Assembly: GCF_030412015.1 (NCBI RefSeq)
Contig: NZ_JASNRD010000001.1
Coordinates: forward strand, 682,001-746,000
Reading direction: 5' to 3'
Length of the DNA stretch: 64,000 nt
Source: Massilia sp. YIM B02763
Lineage (GTDB): Bacteria > Pseudomonadota > Gammaproteobacteria > Burkholderiales > Burkholderiaceae_D
Under the pieces are notes generated by a model. It had not been told where the DNA came from. It saw only the letters and a program-made list of their open reading frames with translations, and made no database searches. Position 1 is the first letter of the stretch, and each line of letters begins with the position of its first letter. The translations under genes and the position numbers were made by a program. Shown here piece by piece: positions 16,724-26,012 of the stretch.

Positions 16724-18960
16724 GCGCCCCGGATCCGCAGCGCCGCGCGCTGCTCAGGCGCGGCGCCCTGGTCCTGAGCTTCTCCCTGCTGCCCGCCGCC
16801 GCCCGCGCCGAGTTCAACGCGATGGGCGTGCCCGGGGTCGCCAATCCGCGCCTGGCCGGCAGCCTGAAACGCACGCCGCTGCTCGATGCGTGGATCCGCG
16901 TGGACCGCGACGGCAAGGTGACCGTCTGCAGCGGCAAGGTCGAACTCGGCACGGGCGTGCGGACCGCACTGATCCAGATCGCGCTCGAACAGCTCGAGCT
17001 CGATCCGGCCGACATCCGCTACATCGGCGGCGACACGGCGCTGACGCCCAACGAAGGCTTCACGGCGGGCAGCCATACGATCGCCGACAGCGGCGCGGCG
17101 CTGCTGCACGCGTCGGCCCAGGTCGCGGCCCTGCTGCGCCAGGGCGCCGCCGCCCAATGGCGTGAACAGGCCGAGCGCGTGACCCTGCGGCGCGGCCGCC
17201 TCGTCGCCCCGGACGGGCGCACGATGCACTACGGCCAGGCGCTGGCCGGCCTGGATGGCGCCGGCCTGCACCGCCAGGCCACCGAGCATTCGCCCTTGCG
17301 CGACCCCGCCGCCTATCGGCTGATCGGCAAGCCCGTGCCGCGGGTCGACATCCCGGCCAAGGTGACCGGAGGCGCCGCCTACGTGCAGGACATGCGCCTG
17401 CCCGGCATGCTGCACGCACGCGTCGTGCGTCCGCCGCGCCCCGGCGCGCGCCTCGTCCAGGCCGACCTGGCCGCGGTGCGCCGCATGGCCGGCGTGCGCC
17501 AGGTGGTCCGCGACGGCAGCTATCTCGCGGTCCTGGCGGACGACGAATGGCCGGCCGTGAGCGCCATGAACGCCCTGGCCGCGGGCGCCCGCTGGGAGGG
17601 CGGCCATGCCTTGCCGCACCCGGGCGCCATCCATGCCACGCTGCAGTCCCTGCCGTCCCAGGATATCGTCGTCCTCGACCGGGGCCGTGGCCCCGATGCC
17701 CCCAACGCCGCCCGCTCCGAAGTCACCGCCCGCTACACCAAGCAGTATGTGCTGCACGGTTCGATCGGTCCGTCGTGCGCGGTTGGCCTGCTGCGGGACG
17801 GCGTGCTGACCGTCTGGACGCATACGCAAGGCGTGTATCCGCTGCGCGCCGCGCTCGCCGAACTGGTCGGCATGCCGCTGGAGCACGTACGCTGCATCCA
17901 TACCGAGGGTTCCGGCTGCTATGGGCAGAACGGCGCCGACGACGTCGCCGCCGATGCGGCGCTGCTGGCACGCGCCGTGCCGGGGACGCCGGTGCGGGTA
18001 CAGCTGATGCGCGACCAGGAAAACCTGTGGGAACCGTATGCGCCGGCCATGGTATCGACGGTCAGCGCGGGACTCGGCGCGGACGGGCGCATCGAGCGCT
18101 GGCACTACGAACTGTGGAGCGGCTCGCACAACGAACGTCCCGGCAACGCCGGCAAGCTGGTGCCGGCGCAGCTGCTGGCCAAGCCGTTCCAACCGAGCCC
18201 TTCCCTGCCGATGCCGCAGCCGGAAGGCGGTGGCGACCGCAATGCGCTTCCGCTCTACGATATCCCGAACGCCCGCGTCGTCAACCATTTCCTGCCGGTG
18301 ACGCCGCTGCGCACCTCGGCCATGCGTTCGCTCGGCGCCCACCTGAACGTCACCGCAATCGAAAGCACGATGGACCAGCTGGCGTCGGTCGCCGGCGCCG
18401 ATCCGGTACGCTTCCGTCTCGACCACCTGCGCAGCCAGCCGCGTGCCCAGGCCGTGGTGGCACGCGCGGCCGCCATGTTCGGCTGGAAGGCGGGCGTGCG
18501 GCTGCCGCGCGGCCGCGGCCAGGGCTTCGGGTTCGCGCAGTACAAGAACCTCATGGCCCATGTCGCCATCGCGGTGGAACTGGCGTTCGAGCCGGACCTG
18601 AACCGCGTGCGTATCCTGCGCGTGGCCTGCGCCGCCGACTGCGGCCAGGTCGTCAATCCGGACGGCGCGCGCAACCAGCTGGAAGGCGCGATCATCCAGT
18701 CGGCCAGCTGGACCCTGCAGGAGCAGTTGCGCTACGGTCCCGGCGGCATCGCCAGCTTCGACTGGAGCAGCTATCCGATCCTGCGCTTTTCCGGCGTGCC
18801 GGAGCGGATCGAGGTAGCGCTGCTCGACCAGCCCGGCGCGCCCTTCCTCGGCGTCGCGGAAGCGGCGCAGGGCCCGATGGCGGCGGCCCTGGCCAACGCC
18901 CTGGCGCAGGTGACGGGACAGCGCCGCCACGACCTGCCGCTGCTGCAGCAGGATGCTTGA
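16720..18960 (+). CDS. Molybdopterin-binding catalytic subunit (isoquinoline/nicotinate dehydrogenase-like)
   Basis: A 746-residue large subunit of the aldehyde-oxidase/xanthine-dehydrogenase superfamily in its IorB-like branch. It starts with a twin-arginine signal (RRALLRRGALVLSFSLL, residues 8-24), so the folded complex is exported. Cofactor regions include GKVELGTGVRTALIQI near 66, GGAAYVQDMRLPGMLHARVVRPP near 220, and FLGVAEAAQGPMAAALANAL near the C-terminus, where the catalytic Glu lies in GVAEAAQGP. Such enzymes hydroxylate N-heteroaromatics or oxidise aldehydes with water as oxygen source. GGAGG precedes the ATG at 16720, which overlaps the preceding stop. The true substrate is unknown. 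Confidence 0.9.
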   Translation: MSAPDPQRRALLRRGALVLSFSLLPAAARAEFNAMGVPGVANPRLAGSLKRTPLLDAWIRVDRDGKVTVCSGKVELGTGVRTALIQIALEQLELDPADIRYIGGDTALTPNEGFTAGSHTIADSGAALLHASAQVAALLRQGAAAQWREQAERVTLRRGRLVAPDGRTMHYGQALAGLDGAGLHRQATEHSPLRDPAAYRLIGKPVPRVDIPAKVTGGAAYVQDMRLPGMLHARVVRPPRPGARLVQADLAAVRRMAGVRQVVRDGSYLAVLADDEWPAVSAMNALAAGARWEGGHALPHPGAIHATLQSLPSQDIVVLDRGRGPDAPNAARSEVTARYTKQYVLHGSIGPSCAVGLLRDGVLTVWTHTQGVYPLRAALAELVGMPLEHVRCIHTEGSGCYGQNGADDVAADAALLARAVPGTPVRVQLMRDQENLWEPYAPAMVSTVSAGLGADGRIERWHYELWSGSHNERPGNAGKLVPAQLLAKPFQPSPSLPMPQPEGGGDRNALPLYDIPNARVVNHFLPVTPLRTSAMRSLGAHLNVTAIESTMDQLASVAGADPVRFRLDHLRSQPRAQAVVARAAAMFGWKAGVRLPRGRGQGFGFAQYKNLMAHVAIAVELAFEPDLNRVRILRVACAADCGQVVNPDGARNQLEGAIIQSASWTLQEQLRYGPGGIASFDWSSYPILRFSGVPERIEVALLDQPGAPFLGVAEAAQGPMAAALANALAQVTGQRRHDLPLLQQDA

Positions 18961-19612
18961 ACGCGTGGATGCCGGCGCCTGCCGGATCCGCGTCGCGATC
19001 GCGGACGACCACCCGCTGATGCGGGTCGGCGTCGCGCACTGCCTGGCCGCGCAAGGCGGCTTCGACATCGTCGCCGTCTCGGACGGCGGCGCCGGCGCCG
19101 TCGCTTGCTTCGACGCGCACCGGCCCGACGTATCCATACTGGCGCCCCGGGTAGCGGGCGCCGACGGCTTCGGCGAACTCCATGCCATACGGCGCGTCCA
19201 GGCCGATGCCCGCGTCGTGGTGCTGGCCGACAGCGGCGGCACGGTGCGCATGCGCGTCGCCCATGGCGCCGGTGCCGCCGCCTACCTGCTGAAGACCGCC
19301 GACGGCCCGAAGCTGGCCGCCGCGATTCGCGACGTCCATGCGGGCGTCGATCCGTTGGGGGATGCCCTGCGCGACGCAACCCCGACCGGCGATCCGCGCA
19401 CCTTGTCGATGCGCGAACTCGACGTGCTGCGCGAAGTCGCCCGCGGCCGGTCGAATCGCGCCATCGGCGACCTGCTCTGCATCGGCGAGACCACCGTCAA
19501 GTCCCACCTCGGCGCCGTGCTCGACAAGCTTGGCGCAAGCAACCGCGCACATGCCGTGGCACTGGGCATCAGTCACGGGATGATTTCACCCGCCGCGGCG
19601 GAATCCACCTGA
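18953..19612 (+). CDS. LuxR/NarL-type response regulator with degenerate receiver
   Basis: A 219-residue protein with a receiver domain (about 12-125) and a LuxR helix-turn-helix (about 148-208: LSMRELDVLREVARGRSNRAIG, then TVKSHLGAVLDKL). The acidic pair D18/D19 and the conserved Lys in LLKTAD are present, but the residue aligned with the phosphorylated Asp is Ala64 (PDVSILAPRVAG), so ordinary phosphorylation is unlikely. Its start overlaps the molybdopterin gene by eight bases, and no histidine kinase is nearby. It may control the hydroxylase operon in an unphosphorylated or ligand-bound way. Confidence 0.85.
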   Translation: MLERVDAGACRIRVAIADDHPLMRVGVAHCLAAQGGFDIVAVSDGGAGAVACFDAHRPDVSILAPRVAGADGFGELHAIRRVQADARVVVLADSGGTVRMRVAHGAGAAAYLLKTADGPKLAAAIRDVHAGVDPLGDALRDATPTGDPRTLSMRELDVLREVARGRSNRAIGDLLCIGETTVKSHLGAVLDKLGASNRAHAVALGISHGMISPAAAEST

Positions 19613-19633
19613 TCCGGAGCTGCCGCGCGGCAT

Positions 19634-22351
19634 TTAATGTTCCGCGAGCGCGACGGCTTGCGGATGCCAGCGGCGCAGCGCCTCGACCGGACCGGGTGCC
19701 GCGAACAGGAAGCCCTGGAAACTGGTGCATCCGCGCTCGATCAGCGCGGCGCGCTGCTGTTCGTTCTCCACGCCTTCGGCCACGACGTCGAGCTGCAGCT
19801 GGCGCGCAAGCGTGACGATGGTCTGCACGATCGTTGCCGCGTTCGGCGTCACGAGCATGTCGCGCACGAACGAGCGGTCGATCTTGAGCTGGGTGAGCGG
19901 CAGGCGCGCCAGGTAGCTCAGCGACGAATATCCTGTTCCGAAATCGTCCAGCGCCAGGCCGATGCCCTGGGCCTTCAACCGGCGCATCTTCGCGGCGATG
20001 TCGTCGACGTCCGCGAGCAGCATGCTTTCGGTCAGCTCCAGTTTCAGCAGGCGCGGATCGGCGCCCGCGGCGGACAGGACCGCCAGCACCCGCTCCACGA
20101 AGTCGGGCCGGCGCGCCTGGCGCGCGCTGATGTTGACGGCCACCGTCAACGTGCGCGTTGCCGCGTCGCTTTGCCAGGCCGCCAGCTGGCGGCACGCCGC
20201 CTCCAGAACCCAGTCGCCGATCTCGACGATCAGGTCGGATTTCTCGGCCTGGCAGATGAATTCGGCGGGTCCGACGATGCCCTTGCCCGGCCGCTGCCAG
20301 CGTACCAGCGCTTCCGCGCCGACCATCCCGCCATCCTGGTCGAACACGGGCTGGTAGTACAGGACGAACTGGCGCGCGGCAAGGGCATGGCGCAGGCCGG
20401 CCTCGAGGACGACGCCCTGGTCGGCCGCGACCTGCATGGCGGGGTCGAACAGGCGCGCCGCGTTGCGGCCCGCTGCCTTGGCTTCGTACATGGCCATGTC
20501 GGCCTGCTTGATCAAGTCGTCGACCGAATGCGTGCCGGCACCGAACATGGCGATGCCCACGCTCGGCGTGCTGCGGATGTCGTGTCCGCCGATCGTGTGC
20601 GGCAGTCCCAGCGCATGCAGGATCTTGTCCGCGACCCGCTGCGCATGCCGCGCCGCTTCTCCGGCGGAGCTCCCCAGTCCCTCGAGCAGCACGACGAATT
20701 CGTCGCCGCCCAGGCGCGCCACGGTGTCGGTATCGCGCGTTGCGTCCTGCAGGCGCATGGCCACCCGCTTGAGCAGACTGTCGCCCGCTTGATGGCCAAG
20801 CGTATCGTTCAAGCTCTTGAAGTTGTCGAGGTCGAGGAACAGCACGGCGCCGAAGGTCCGGGCGCGATCGCTCTTGGCCAGGGCCTGCGCGATCCGGTCC
20901 AATAGCAGGCGGCGGTTGGGCAGGCCGGTGAGGCCGTCATAGAACGCGAGCCGCACGATCTCGGCTTCCGCCTGCTTGCGTGCGCCGATATCCATATGCG
21001 TGCCCGCCAGCCGGCTGGCGGCGCCGGCGCCGTCGCGCGCGACGACCTTGCCGCGGCTGAGCAGCCAGATCCAGTGGCCGCCGTGGTGCCGCATGCGGTA
21101 TTCCACGTCGTAGACGCCCCCCTGGCAAGCGGCCCTGCGACGCGCCCGCTCGACGCCGGGCCGGTCTTCCGGATGAACCTGGTCGAGCCAGCGGCCATCC
21201 ATCGGCGCCTGGTCGGAAGCGGTGTAGCCGAGCATGGCAAGGCCGTGCACGTCGAGTTGCACCCGGTCGGTCTGCAGGCACAGTTCCCACACGCCCAGCT
21301 TGGCCCCATCCAGGGCGAGCTCGATCCGTTCGGCTCCCGCGATCCGTTCGGCTTCCTGCTGCTGGCTGATGGCGCGGAGCCAGCGACGGCGCCGCTGGCG
21401 CAGGTATAGCGCGATGCTTCCTGCCGATACCAGTACGATCCAGGCCGCGCCGCACATCCACAAGGAACGCCGCCATGGTGCGCGTACGGCGGCCATGCTG
21501 CGGCTGACGCTGACGACCAGCGTCCGGTCGAGCCGGAGCCCGCCGGCGTCGACGGTGCGCTGGGCCACCAGCCGCAGCTCGCCTCCCTTGCCGAGCGGAC
21601 CCTGCATGACCGTGCTGGATGCGCCGCTGCGCAGATGACGGACATAGAACGCCGTGTGCCCGGGCGCATCGTATACGGGCAATTGGCGGTCGTACGGCAC
21701 GAACAGCAGCCGCGTGCCGTCGTCGCTGGTGACCGCGCTCGTCATGTCGGAAGCATACAAGGCCGAGCGCATGGCAACGTCGAAGTACTGCGGGTCGAGG
21801 ATGGCGACCAGCACCTGGCCGCGCCCAGCGCCATGGGCAGCCAGCGGCAAGGCGGCACGCACCTCGATGCCCGGATGGCCAGGCTCGATCGACGCCGACA
21901 GGTACATGATGTCGGGCGAGACGGCGCGATGAAGGTCCGCGAGAAAGCCGCGGCTCGCCTGCGCGGGTTCGCCGGGCTCCGCATCGGCGAACACGACCTG
22001 CCCGCCACGCTCCACCAGCATCAGGACGCGTACGCCGGGCATCGCGCCGCGCAGTGCATGCATCGCCGCATGCTGGCAGGCGGTCGCGCAGCCGTCGTCG
22101 CGCTGCAGGATGGTGGCGCGCACGTCGCCGAGCACGCTGCGTACGGCGCCCAGCTGGCGCACCAGATTGTGGCCGATGACGTTCGTCTGCCCGGTCATGC
22201 GCTGCTCTTCCTCGCGCATCGCGTCCTTGCGCTGCGACCAGATCAGGCCTGCGCACAGCAGCCCGACGGCTGCAACGAGGACCGTCCAGCCCAGCCATTC
22301 TCCGACGTCCTGTCGACCGATCCTGGATTCGTCGTTTGTTTCGCGCCTCAT
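19634..22351 (-). CDS. Membrane-bound c-di-GMP enzyme with PAS, GGDEF and EAL domains
   Basis: A protein of about 905 residues. Membrane helices at about 22-40 and 299-319 enclose a periplasmic sensor region of about 255 residues. A PAS domain follows (about 340-460), then GGDEF (GGDEF near 549, with the RxxD inhibitory site at 540-543) and EAL (EALVRW near 681, TESML, DDFGTGYSSL and AEGVEN all present). Both cyclase and phosphodiesterase motifs look intact. The ribosome site GAGAGG points to the ATG at 22351 rather than the TTG at 22354. It converges with the response-regulator gene. Its upstream region contains one of the regional palindromes, but that site is nearer the MFS gene. Confidence 0.92.
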   Translation of the reverse strand: MRRETNDESRIGRQDVGEWLGWTVLVAAVGLLCAGLIWSQRKDAMREEEQRMTGQTNVIGHNLVRQLGAVRSVLGDVRATILQRDDGCATACQHAAMHALRGAMPGVRVLMLVERGGQVVFADAEPGEPAQASRGFLADLHRAVSPDIMYLSASIEPGHPGIEVRAALPLAAHGAGRGQVLVAILDPQYFDVAMRSALYASDMTSAVTSDDGTRLLFVPYDRQLPVYDAPGHTAFYVRHLRSGASSTVMQGPLGKGGELRLVAQRTVDAGGLRLDRTLVVSVSRSMAAVRAPWRRSLWMCGAAWIVLVSAGSIALYLRQRRRRWLRAISQQQEAERIAGAERIELALDGAKLGVWELCLQTDRVQLDVHGLAMLGYTASDQAPMDGRWLDQVHPEDRPGVERARRRAACQGGVYDVEYRMRHHGGHWIWLLSRGKVVARDGAGAASRLAGTHMDIGARKQAEAEIVRLAFYDGLTGLPNRRLLLDRIAQALAKSDRARTFGAVLFLDLDNFKSLNDTLGHQAGDSLLKRVAMRLQDATRDTDTVARLGGDEFVVLLEGLGSSAGEAARHAQRVADKILHALGLPHTIGGHDIRSTPSVGIAMFGAGTHSVDDLIKQADMAMYEAKAAGRNAARLFDPAMQVAADQGVVLEAGLRHALAARQFVLYYQPVFDQDGGMVGAEALVRWQRPGKGIVGPAEFICQAEKSDLIVEIGDWVLEAACRQLAAWQSDAATRTLTVAVNISARQARRPDFVERVLAVLSAAGADPRLLKLELTESMLLADVDDIAAKMRRLKAQGIGLALDDFGTGYSSLSYLARLPLTQLKIDRSFVRDMLVTPNAATIVQTIVTLARQLQLDVVAEGVENEQQRAALIERGCTSFQGFLFAAPGPVEALRRWHPQAVALAEH

Positions 22352-22354
22352 CAA

Positions 22355-22700
22355 TACCTCTCGTCATTGCGCGTCAGACGGCCCGTGGGGCCAGCGTGAC
22401 GCAAGGATCCGCCGTCGTATCGATCGGCGCAGTGGAAACAACGGGTGCAGCGAACAGCGGTGTGGCAAGCAAGATGCAGCGCTCAACGCGCGGATGACTA
22501 CGTCTCACTATAGGCCTTAATTATCGATCGATAATCTTTTTCGCTTGGGGAACAGCTTTGCGCTGAGTGCAATGAATTCACGCGATCAACAGGACTACAA
22601 TTTGCCCATCGAATCGCTACCGGCCGCAAGAATGATTCGACAGTGGCCGCGAGCGTGGATCCGATTTGCACGGAACACCCCATTCATCGAGGAACACCAT
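22355..22700. other. Divergent intergenic region with one perfect operator
   Basis: A stretch of 346 bases between the GGDEF/EAL gene (minus) and the MFS gene (plus). The 16-bp perfect palindrome ATTATCGATCGATAAT lies at 22520-22535. The MFS open frame extends back to 22545 but without a ribosome site. No RNA gene or further coding sequence is recognised. Confidence 0.6.
22520..22535. promoter_or_regulatory. Perfect 16-bp palindromic operator
   Basis: ATTATCGATCGATAAT is fully self-complementary and fits the regional consensus TKATCGWWCGATMA in its core. It lies about 165 bases before the MFS start, making that gene a likely regulon member. Confidence 0.7.
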
Positions 22701-23918
22701 ATGCACACCCCTGCCACACACGCCCCGGACATTTCGCCGGGCATGGTCCGCCTGCTTGCCGTCTCGGCCGGCCTGATCGTCGCCAACCTCTACTATGCCC
22801 AGACGCTGGTCGGCCCGATCAGCGCCGCCACCGGCCTGTCCACGCAAGCGGCCGGCCTGATCGTCACGCTGACCCAGATCGGGTATGCACTCGGTCTGCT
22901 GTTCATCGTGCCGCTCGGCGACCTGCTGGAAAACCGCAAGCTCGTCTTCACGGCCCTTCTCGCCACCGCCGCGGCCCTGGCCGCCGCGGCCGTCAGTACC
23001 AACGCCTGGCTGTTCCTGGCCGCGTCGCTGGGGATCGGCCTGGGTTCGGTGGCTGCGCAAATCCTGGTGCCGTTCGCGGCCCACCTCTCGCGCGAGGAAA
23101 CGCGCGGCCAGGCCGTGGGCAAGGTCGTCAGCGGCCTGCTGCTGGGGATCATGCTGGCCCGCCCCGCCGCCAGCCTGATCGCCGACCACGCCAGTTGGCA
23201 CGCCGTGTTCGGCGCCGCAGCCGTGGCCGTCCTGGTGCTGGCATTCGTCCTGCGCAGCAAACTGCCGCAGCGCGTGCCGACGCACAAGCTGTCGTACGGC
23301 CAGCTGATCGGCTCCCTGTGGCATCTGCTGGCGACGACGCCCGTGCTGCGCCGCCGCGCCGCCTACCATGCCGGCCTGTTCGGCTGCTTCAGCCTGTTCT
23401 GGACCGTCGCGCCGATGGCCCTCGAAGGCCCGCAATTCCACCTGTCGCAGACGGGCGTCGCCATCTTCGCCCTGGTCGGCATGGCCGGCGCCGTCGCTTC
23501 GCCGGTGGCGGGACGCCTGGCCGACGCCGGCCATACGCTGCCGGCGACCGCCGCAAGCCTCATCCTCGGCATCGTCGGATTCGCGCTGCCGCTGTACCAG
23601 CCGGATTCGCGCCCGCTCGCCATCGGCGTGCTCGCCGTCGCCTCGATCATCCTGGACATGGCCGTCGCCGCGAACCTGGTGCTGGGCCAGCGCGCCATCT
23701 TCAGCCTGGGCGCGGAAGTGCGCAGCCGCCTGAACGGCATCTACTTCGCGCTGTTCTTCGCCGGCGGCGCACTGGGCTCGGCAGCGGGCGCCTGGGTCTA
23801 TGCCCACTACGGCTGGACCGCCGCGCTGTTCACCGGCATGGCCTTCCCCGCCGCGGCCCTGCTGGTCTGGCTGGGCGAACTGTTCGGCCGTCCGCAAACG
23901 GCAGGCAAGGCGGCTTGA
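22701..23918 (+). CDS. MFS transporter
   Basis: A 405-residue major-facilitator permease with about 12 hydrophobic helices. The motif after helix 2 (GDLLENRKLVFT) is the MFS loop-2/3 signature, and helix 1 carries LIVANLYYAQTLVGPI, typical of a group of drug/metabolite efflux-type carriers in proteobacteria. The frame reaches back to 22545, but the ATG at 22701 is preceded by GAGG and gives the standard N-terminus. It is followed at 57 bases by the second FAD monooxygenase, so the pair is probably co-transcribed. Direction and substrate are unknown. Confidence 0.87.
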   Translation: MHTPATHAPDISPGMVRLLAVSAGLIVANLYYAQTLVGPISAATGLSTQAAGLIVTLTQIGYALGLLFIVPLGDLLENRKLVFTALLATAAALAAAAVSTNAWLFLAASLGIGLGSVAAQILVPFAAHLSREETRGQAVGKVVSGLLLGIMLARPAASLIADHASWHAVFGAAAVAVLVLAFVLRSKLPQRVPTHKLSYGQLIGSLWHLLATTPVLRRRAAYHAGLFGCFSLFWTVAPMALEGPQFHLSQTGVAIFALVGMAGAVASPVAGRLADAGHTLPATAASLILGIVGFALPLYQPDSRPLAIGVLAVASIILDMAVAANLVLGQRAIFSLGAEVRSRLNGIYFALFFAGGALGSAAGAWVYAHYGWTAALFTGMAFPAAALLVWLGELFGRPQTAGKAA

Positions 23919-23974
23919 GCCGGCACGACGGCGCGGGCAGCCGCCACGCGCCGCTTCTTCCTCGGGAGCACAGC

Positions 23975-25126
23975 ATGAACGACAACCTGGCGCCGCGCGC
24001 CCTGATCATCGGCGGTTCCCTCGGTGGACTGCTGGCCGCCACGACGCTGCGGGCCATCGGCTGGCGCGTCGACGTGTTCGAACGCTCCCCGCATGCGCTG
24101 GACAGCCGTGGCGGCGGCCTGGTGCTGCAACCCGACGTGCTGCACGCGTTCCACTTCGCCGGCCTGCGGCTTCCGGACACGCTTGGCGTGGAATCGGGCG
24201 ACCGCATCTTCCTGGACCCCATGGGCAACGTCGTGCAACGCGGCTGGCAGCCGCAGACGCAGACCTCGTGGAACATGCTGTACGGCGTCATGCGCGACGC
24301 CGTGCCGGACGAATGTGTCCATGCCGGCGAAACGCTGGTACGGATGGAACAGGCGGGAGGCCAGGTGCGCGCCCACTTCGCCAGCGGCCGCGTCGAAACC
24401 GGCGACCTCCTCGTCGGCGCCGACGGTGCCCGTTCGACGGTGCGGGCCCAACTGCTGCCCGACTTCCATCCTTCCTACGCCGGCTACGTGGCGTGGCGCG
24501 GCCTGGTGCCCGAGGAAGCGCTCGATCCGCGCGACCGCGCGCTGCTGGACGGCGTCTTCGCGTTCCAGCATGGCGCCGGCCATATGCTGCTGGAATACAG
24601 CGTGCCCGGCCAGGATGGCGACACCGCGCCTGGCCGGCGGCGCTGGAACTGGGTCTGGTTCCGCAAGGTCGACGAGGGCCGGCTGCCCGCCTTGCTGACG
24701 GACCGCGACGGCAAGCCGCATGCATTCTCCCTGCCGCCAGGCGCGCTGCCGGACGCCCCGGCGGCGCTGTTGCGCGCCGATGCCGACGCCATGCTGGCGC
24801 CGCCGTTCCGCGCCCTCGTCCACCGCACGGCCGAGCCGTTCATCCAGGCGATCCTCGACCTCGCGGTCCCGCGCATGGCGTTCGGCCGCATCGTGCTGCT
24901 GGGCGACGCCGCGTTCGTGCCGCGCCCGCACACCGCCGGCGGGGCCGCCAAGGCCGCCGCCAACGCACTCGCGCTGGCGCAGTCCCTCCAGCGTATCGAC
25001 CTGCCGATCGAACAGCGGCTGCGTACATGGGAAGTGCTGCAATTACGCGGCGGCCGCACCATGACGGATTGGGGGCGGCGCATGGGCAACCAGATCATGG
25101 GCATGGACGGCCAGGAAGATTCCTGA
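23975..25126 (+). CDS. Second FAD-dependent monooxygenase (2,6-dihydroxypyridine hydroxylase-like)
   Basis: A 383-residue class A flavoprotein related along its length to the enzyme at 5484-6716. It has LIIGGSLGGLLAATTLRAIGWRVDVFERS at the N-terminus in the same style, the shared block AGYVAWRGLV, and GDAAFVPRPHTAGGAAKA as second FAD motif. The likely start is the ATG at 23975 with CGGGAG upstream; the frame itself runs much further back. It follows the MFS gene in the same direction. Two paralogues in one region suggest two successive ring hydroxylations or two related substrates. This is inference. Confidence 0.85.
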   Translation: MNDNLAPRALIIGGSLGGLLAATTLRAIGWRVDVFERSPHALDSRGGGLVLQPDVLHAFHFAGLRLPDTLGVESGDRIFLDPMGNVVQRGWQPQTQTSWNMLYGVMRDAVPDECVHAGETLVRMEQAGGQVRAHFASGRVETGDLLVGADGARSTVRAQLLPDFHPSYAGYVAWRGLVPEEALDPRDRALLDGVFAFQHGAGHMLLEYSVPGQDGDTAPGRRRWNWVWFRKVDEGRLPALLTDRDGKPHAFSLPPGALPDAPAALLRADADAMLAPPFRALVHRTAEPFIQAILDLAVPRMAFGRIVLLGDAAFVPRPHTAGGAAKAAANALALAQSLQRIDLPIEQRLRTWEVLQLRGGRTMTDWGRRMGNQIMGMDGQEDS

Positions 25127-25184
25127 CGCTATCGATCCATGCAGAGGTGCGCGGCTCCCCGCAGCAACGGATGCATCTCACGTC

Positions 25185-25913
25185 TCATGCCGACATGCCG
25201 CCATCGATGACCAGTTCGGCGCCACTGACGTACCTGCTTTCGTCCGAGGCAAGGAACAAGGCCGCCGCCGCCACTTCGTCGGGATTGCCCAGGCGCCTGG
25301 CCGGTATCCGCGCGCTCAGCGCCTGCCTGACCTCGTCGCTGGCCTGGTCGAACATCGGCGTATCGGTGGGTCCGGGACTCAGCGTGTTGACCCGGATGCC
25401 GCGCGGCGCCAGCTCGGCGTTCCATGTGCGTGCATATGCGCGTACCGCGGCCTTGCTGGCGGAATAGCTGCCGTAGCCGGGATTGGCCATGCCGCCCGCG
25501 ATCGAGCCGATCAGGACGATGGCGCCGCCCTCGCCCATGTGCCGGACCGCGTGCTGCACCGTGAACACCATCGCGCGCACGTTCAGGCCGAAGGCGCGGT
25601 CGACATGCTCCTCCGTGGTCTCTTCCAGGCTCGCGTGCTCGGCCACGCCCGAGGAGTTCACGAGGATGTCGAGGCGGCTTGCCCTGGCTCGAATGGTCTC
25701 GAACAGGCGGGTGCGGTCGCTGGCGTCGGTGAGGTCGCCGGCGATCGCCTCGACCCGGCCGCCGATATGCGCAACCGCCTCGGCCAGCTGCGCTTCGCGC
25801 CGGCCGGTGATGAACACATGGGCGCCTTCCTGCGCGAAGCGACGTGCGACCGCGAGCCCGATACCGCTGCCGCCGCCAGTCACCAGGGCGGTCTTTCCTT
25901 CAAGTTTCAACAT
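25185..25913 (-). CDS. Short-chain dehydrogenase/reductase
   Basis: A 242-residue classical SDR. The NAD(P)-binding TGGGSGIG lies near residue 12, NSSGVAEH replaces the usual NNAG, and the catalytic Ser and Tyr-x-x-x-Lys are in IGSIAG and YGSYSASKAA. The family C-terminal motif is YVSGAELVIDGGMSA. The arginine in TGRRE near residue 37 suggests NADP preference. An upstream ATG at 25952 is in frame, but CTGGAG precedes the ATG at 25913. It is divergent from an HxlR regulator, the common arrangement for stress- or substrate-inducible reductases. The substrate is unknown. Confidence 0.9.
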   Translation of the reverse strand: MLKLEGKTALVTGGGSGIGLAVARRFAQEGAHVFITGRREAQLAEAVAHIGGRVEAIAGDLTDASDRTRLFETIRARASRLDILVNSSGVAEHASLEETTEEHVDRAFGLNVRAMVFTVQHAVRHMGEGGAIVLIGSIAGGMANPGYGSYSASKAAVRAYARTWNAELAPRGIRVNTLSPGPTDTPMFDQASDEVRQALSARIPARRLGNPDEVAAAALFLASDESRYVSGAELVIDGGMSA

Positions 25914-25942
25914 GGCTGCTCCAGAATAAAGGATGGACGCCA

Positions 25943-25971
25943 GATGATACATTTTGTATATTTGGTGTCAA
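25943..25971 (-). promoter_or_regulatory. SDR promoter with inverted-repeat operator in the spacer
   Basis: On the minus strand TTGACA (25971-25966) and TATCAT (25949-25944) are 16 bases apart. The spacer region contains ATACA-TTT-TGTAT (25947-25959), a perfect short inverted repeat suited to the dimeric HxlR regulator encoded divergently. Confidence 0.65.
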
Positions 25972-26012
25972 TTACGCACCAGATCTAGATTAGATATACG
26001 AAAGGAAACCAC

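Noticed and set aside
16558..19251. A 897-codon open frame on the minus strand
   Set aside because: Antisense of the molybdopterin subunit and response regulator; no recognisable domain.
22545..22700. Longer N-terminus of the MFS transporter
   Set aside because: The extra 52 codons are polar, have no ribosome site and lie in the operator-containing intergenic region.
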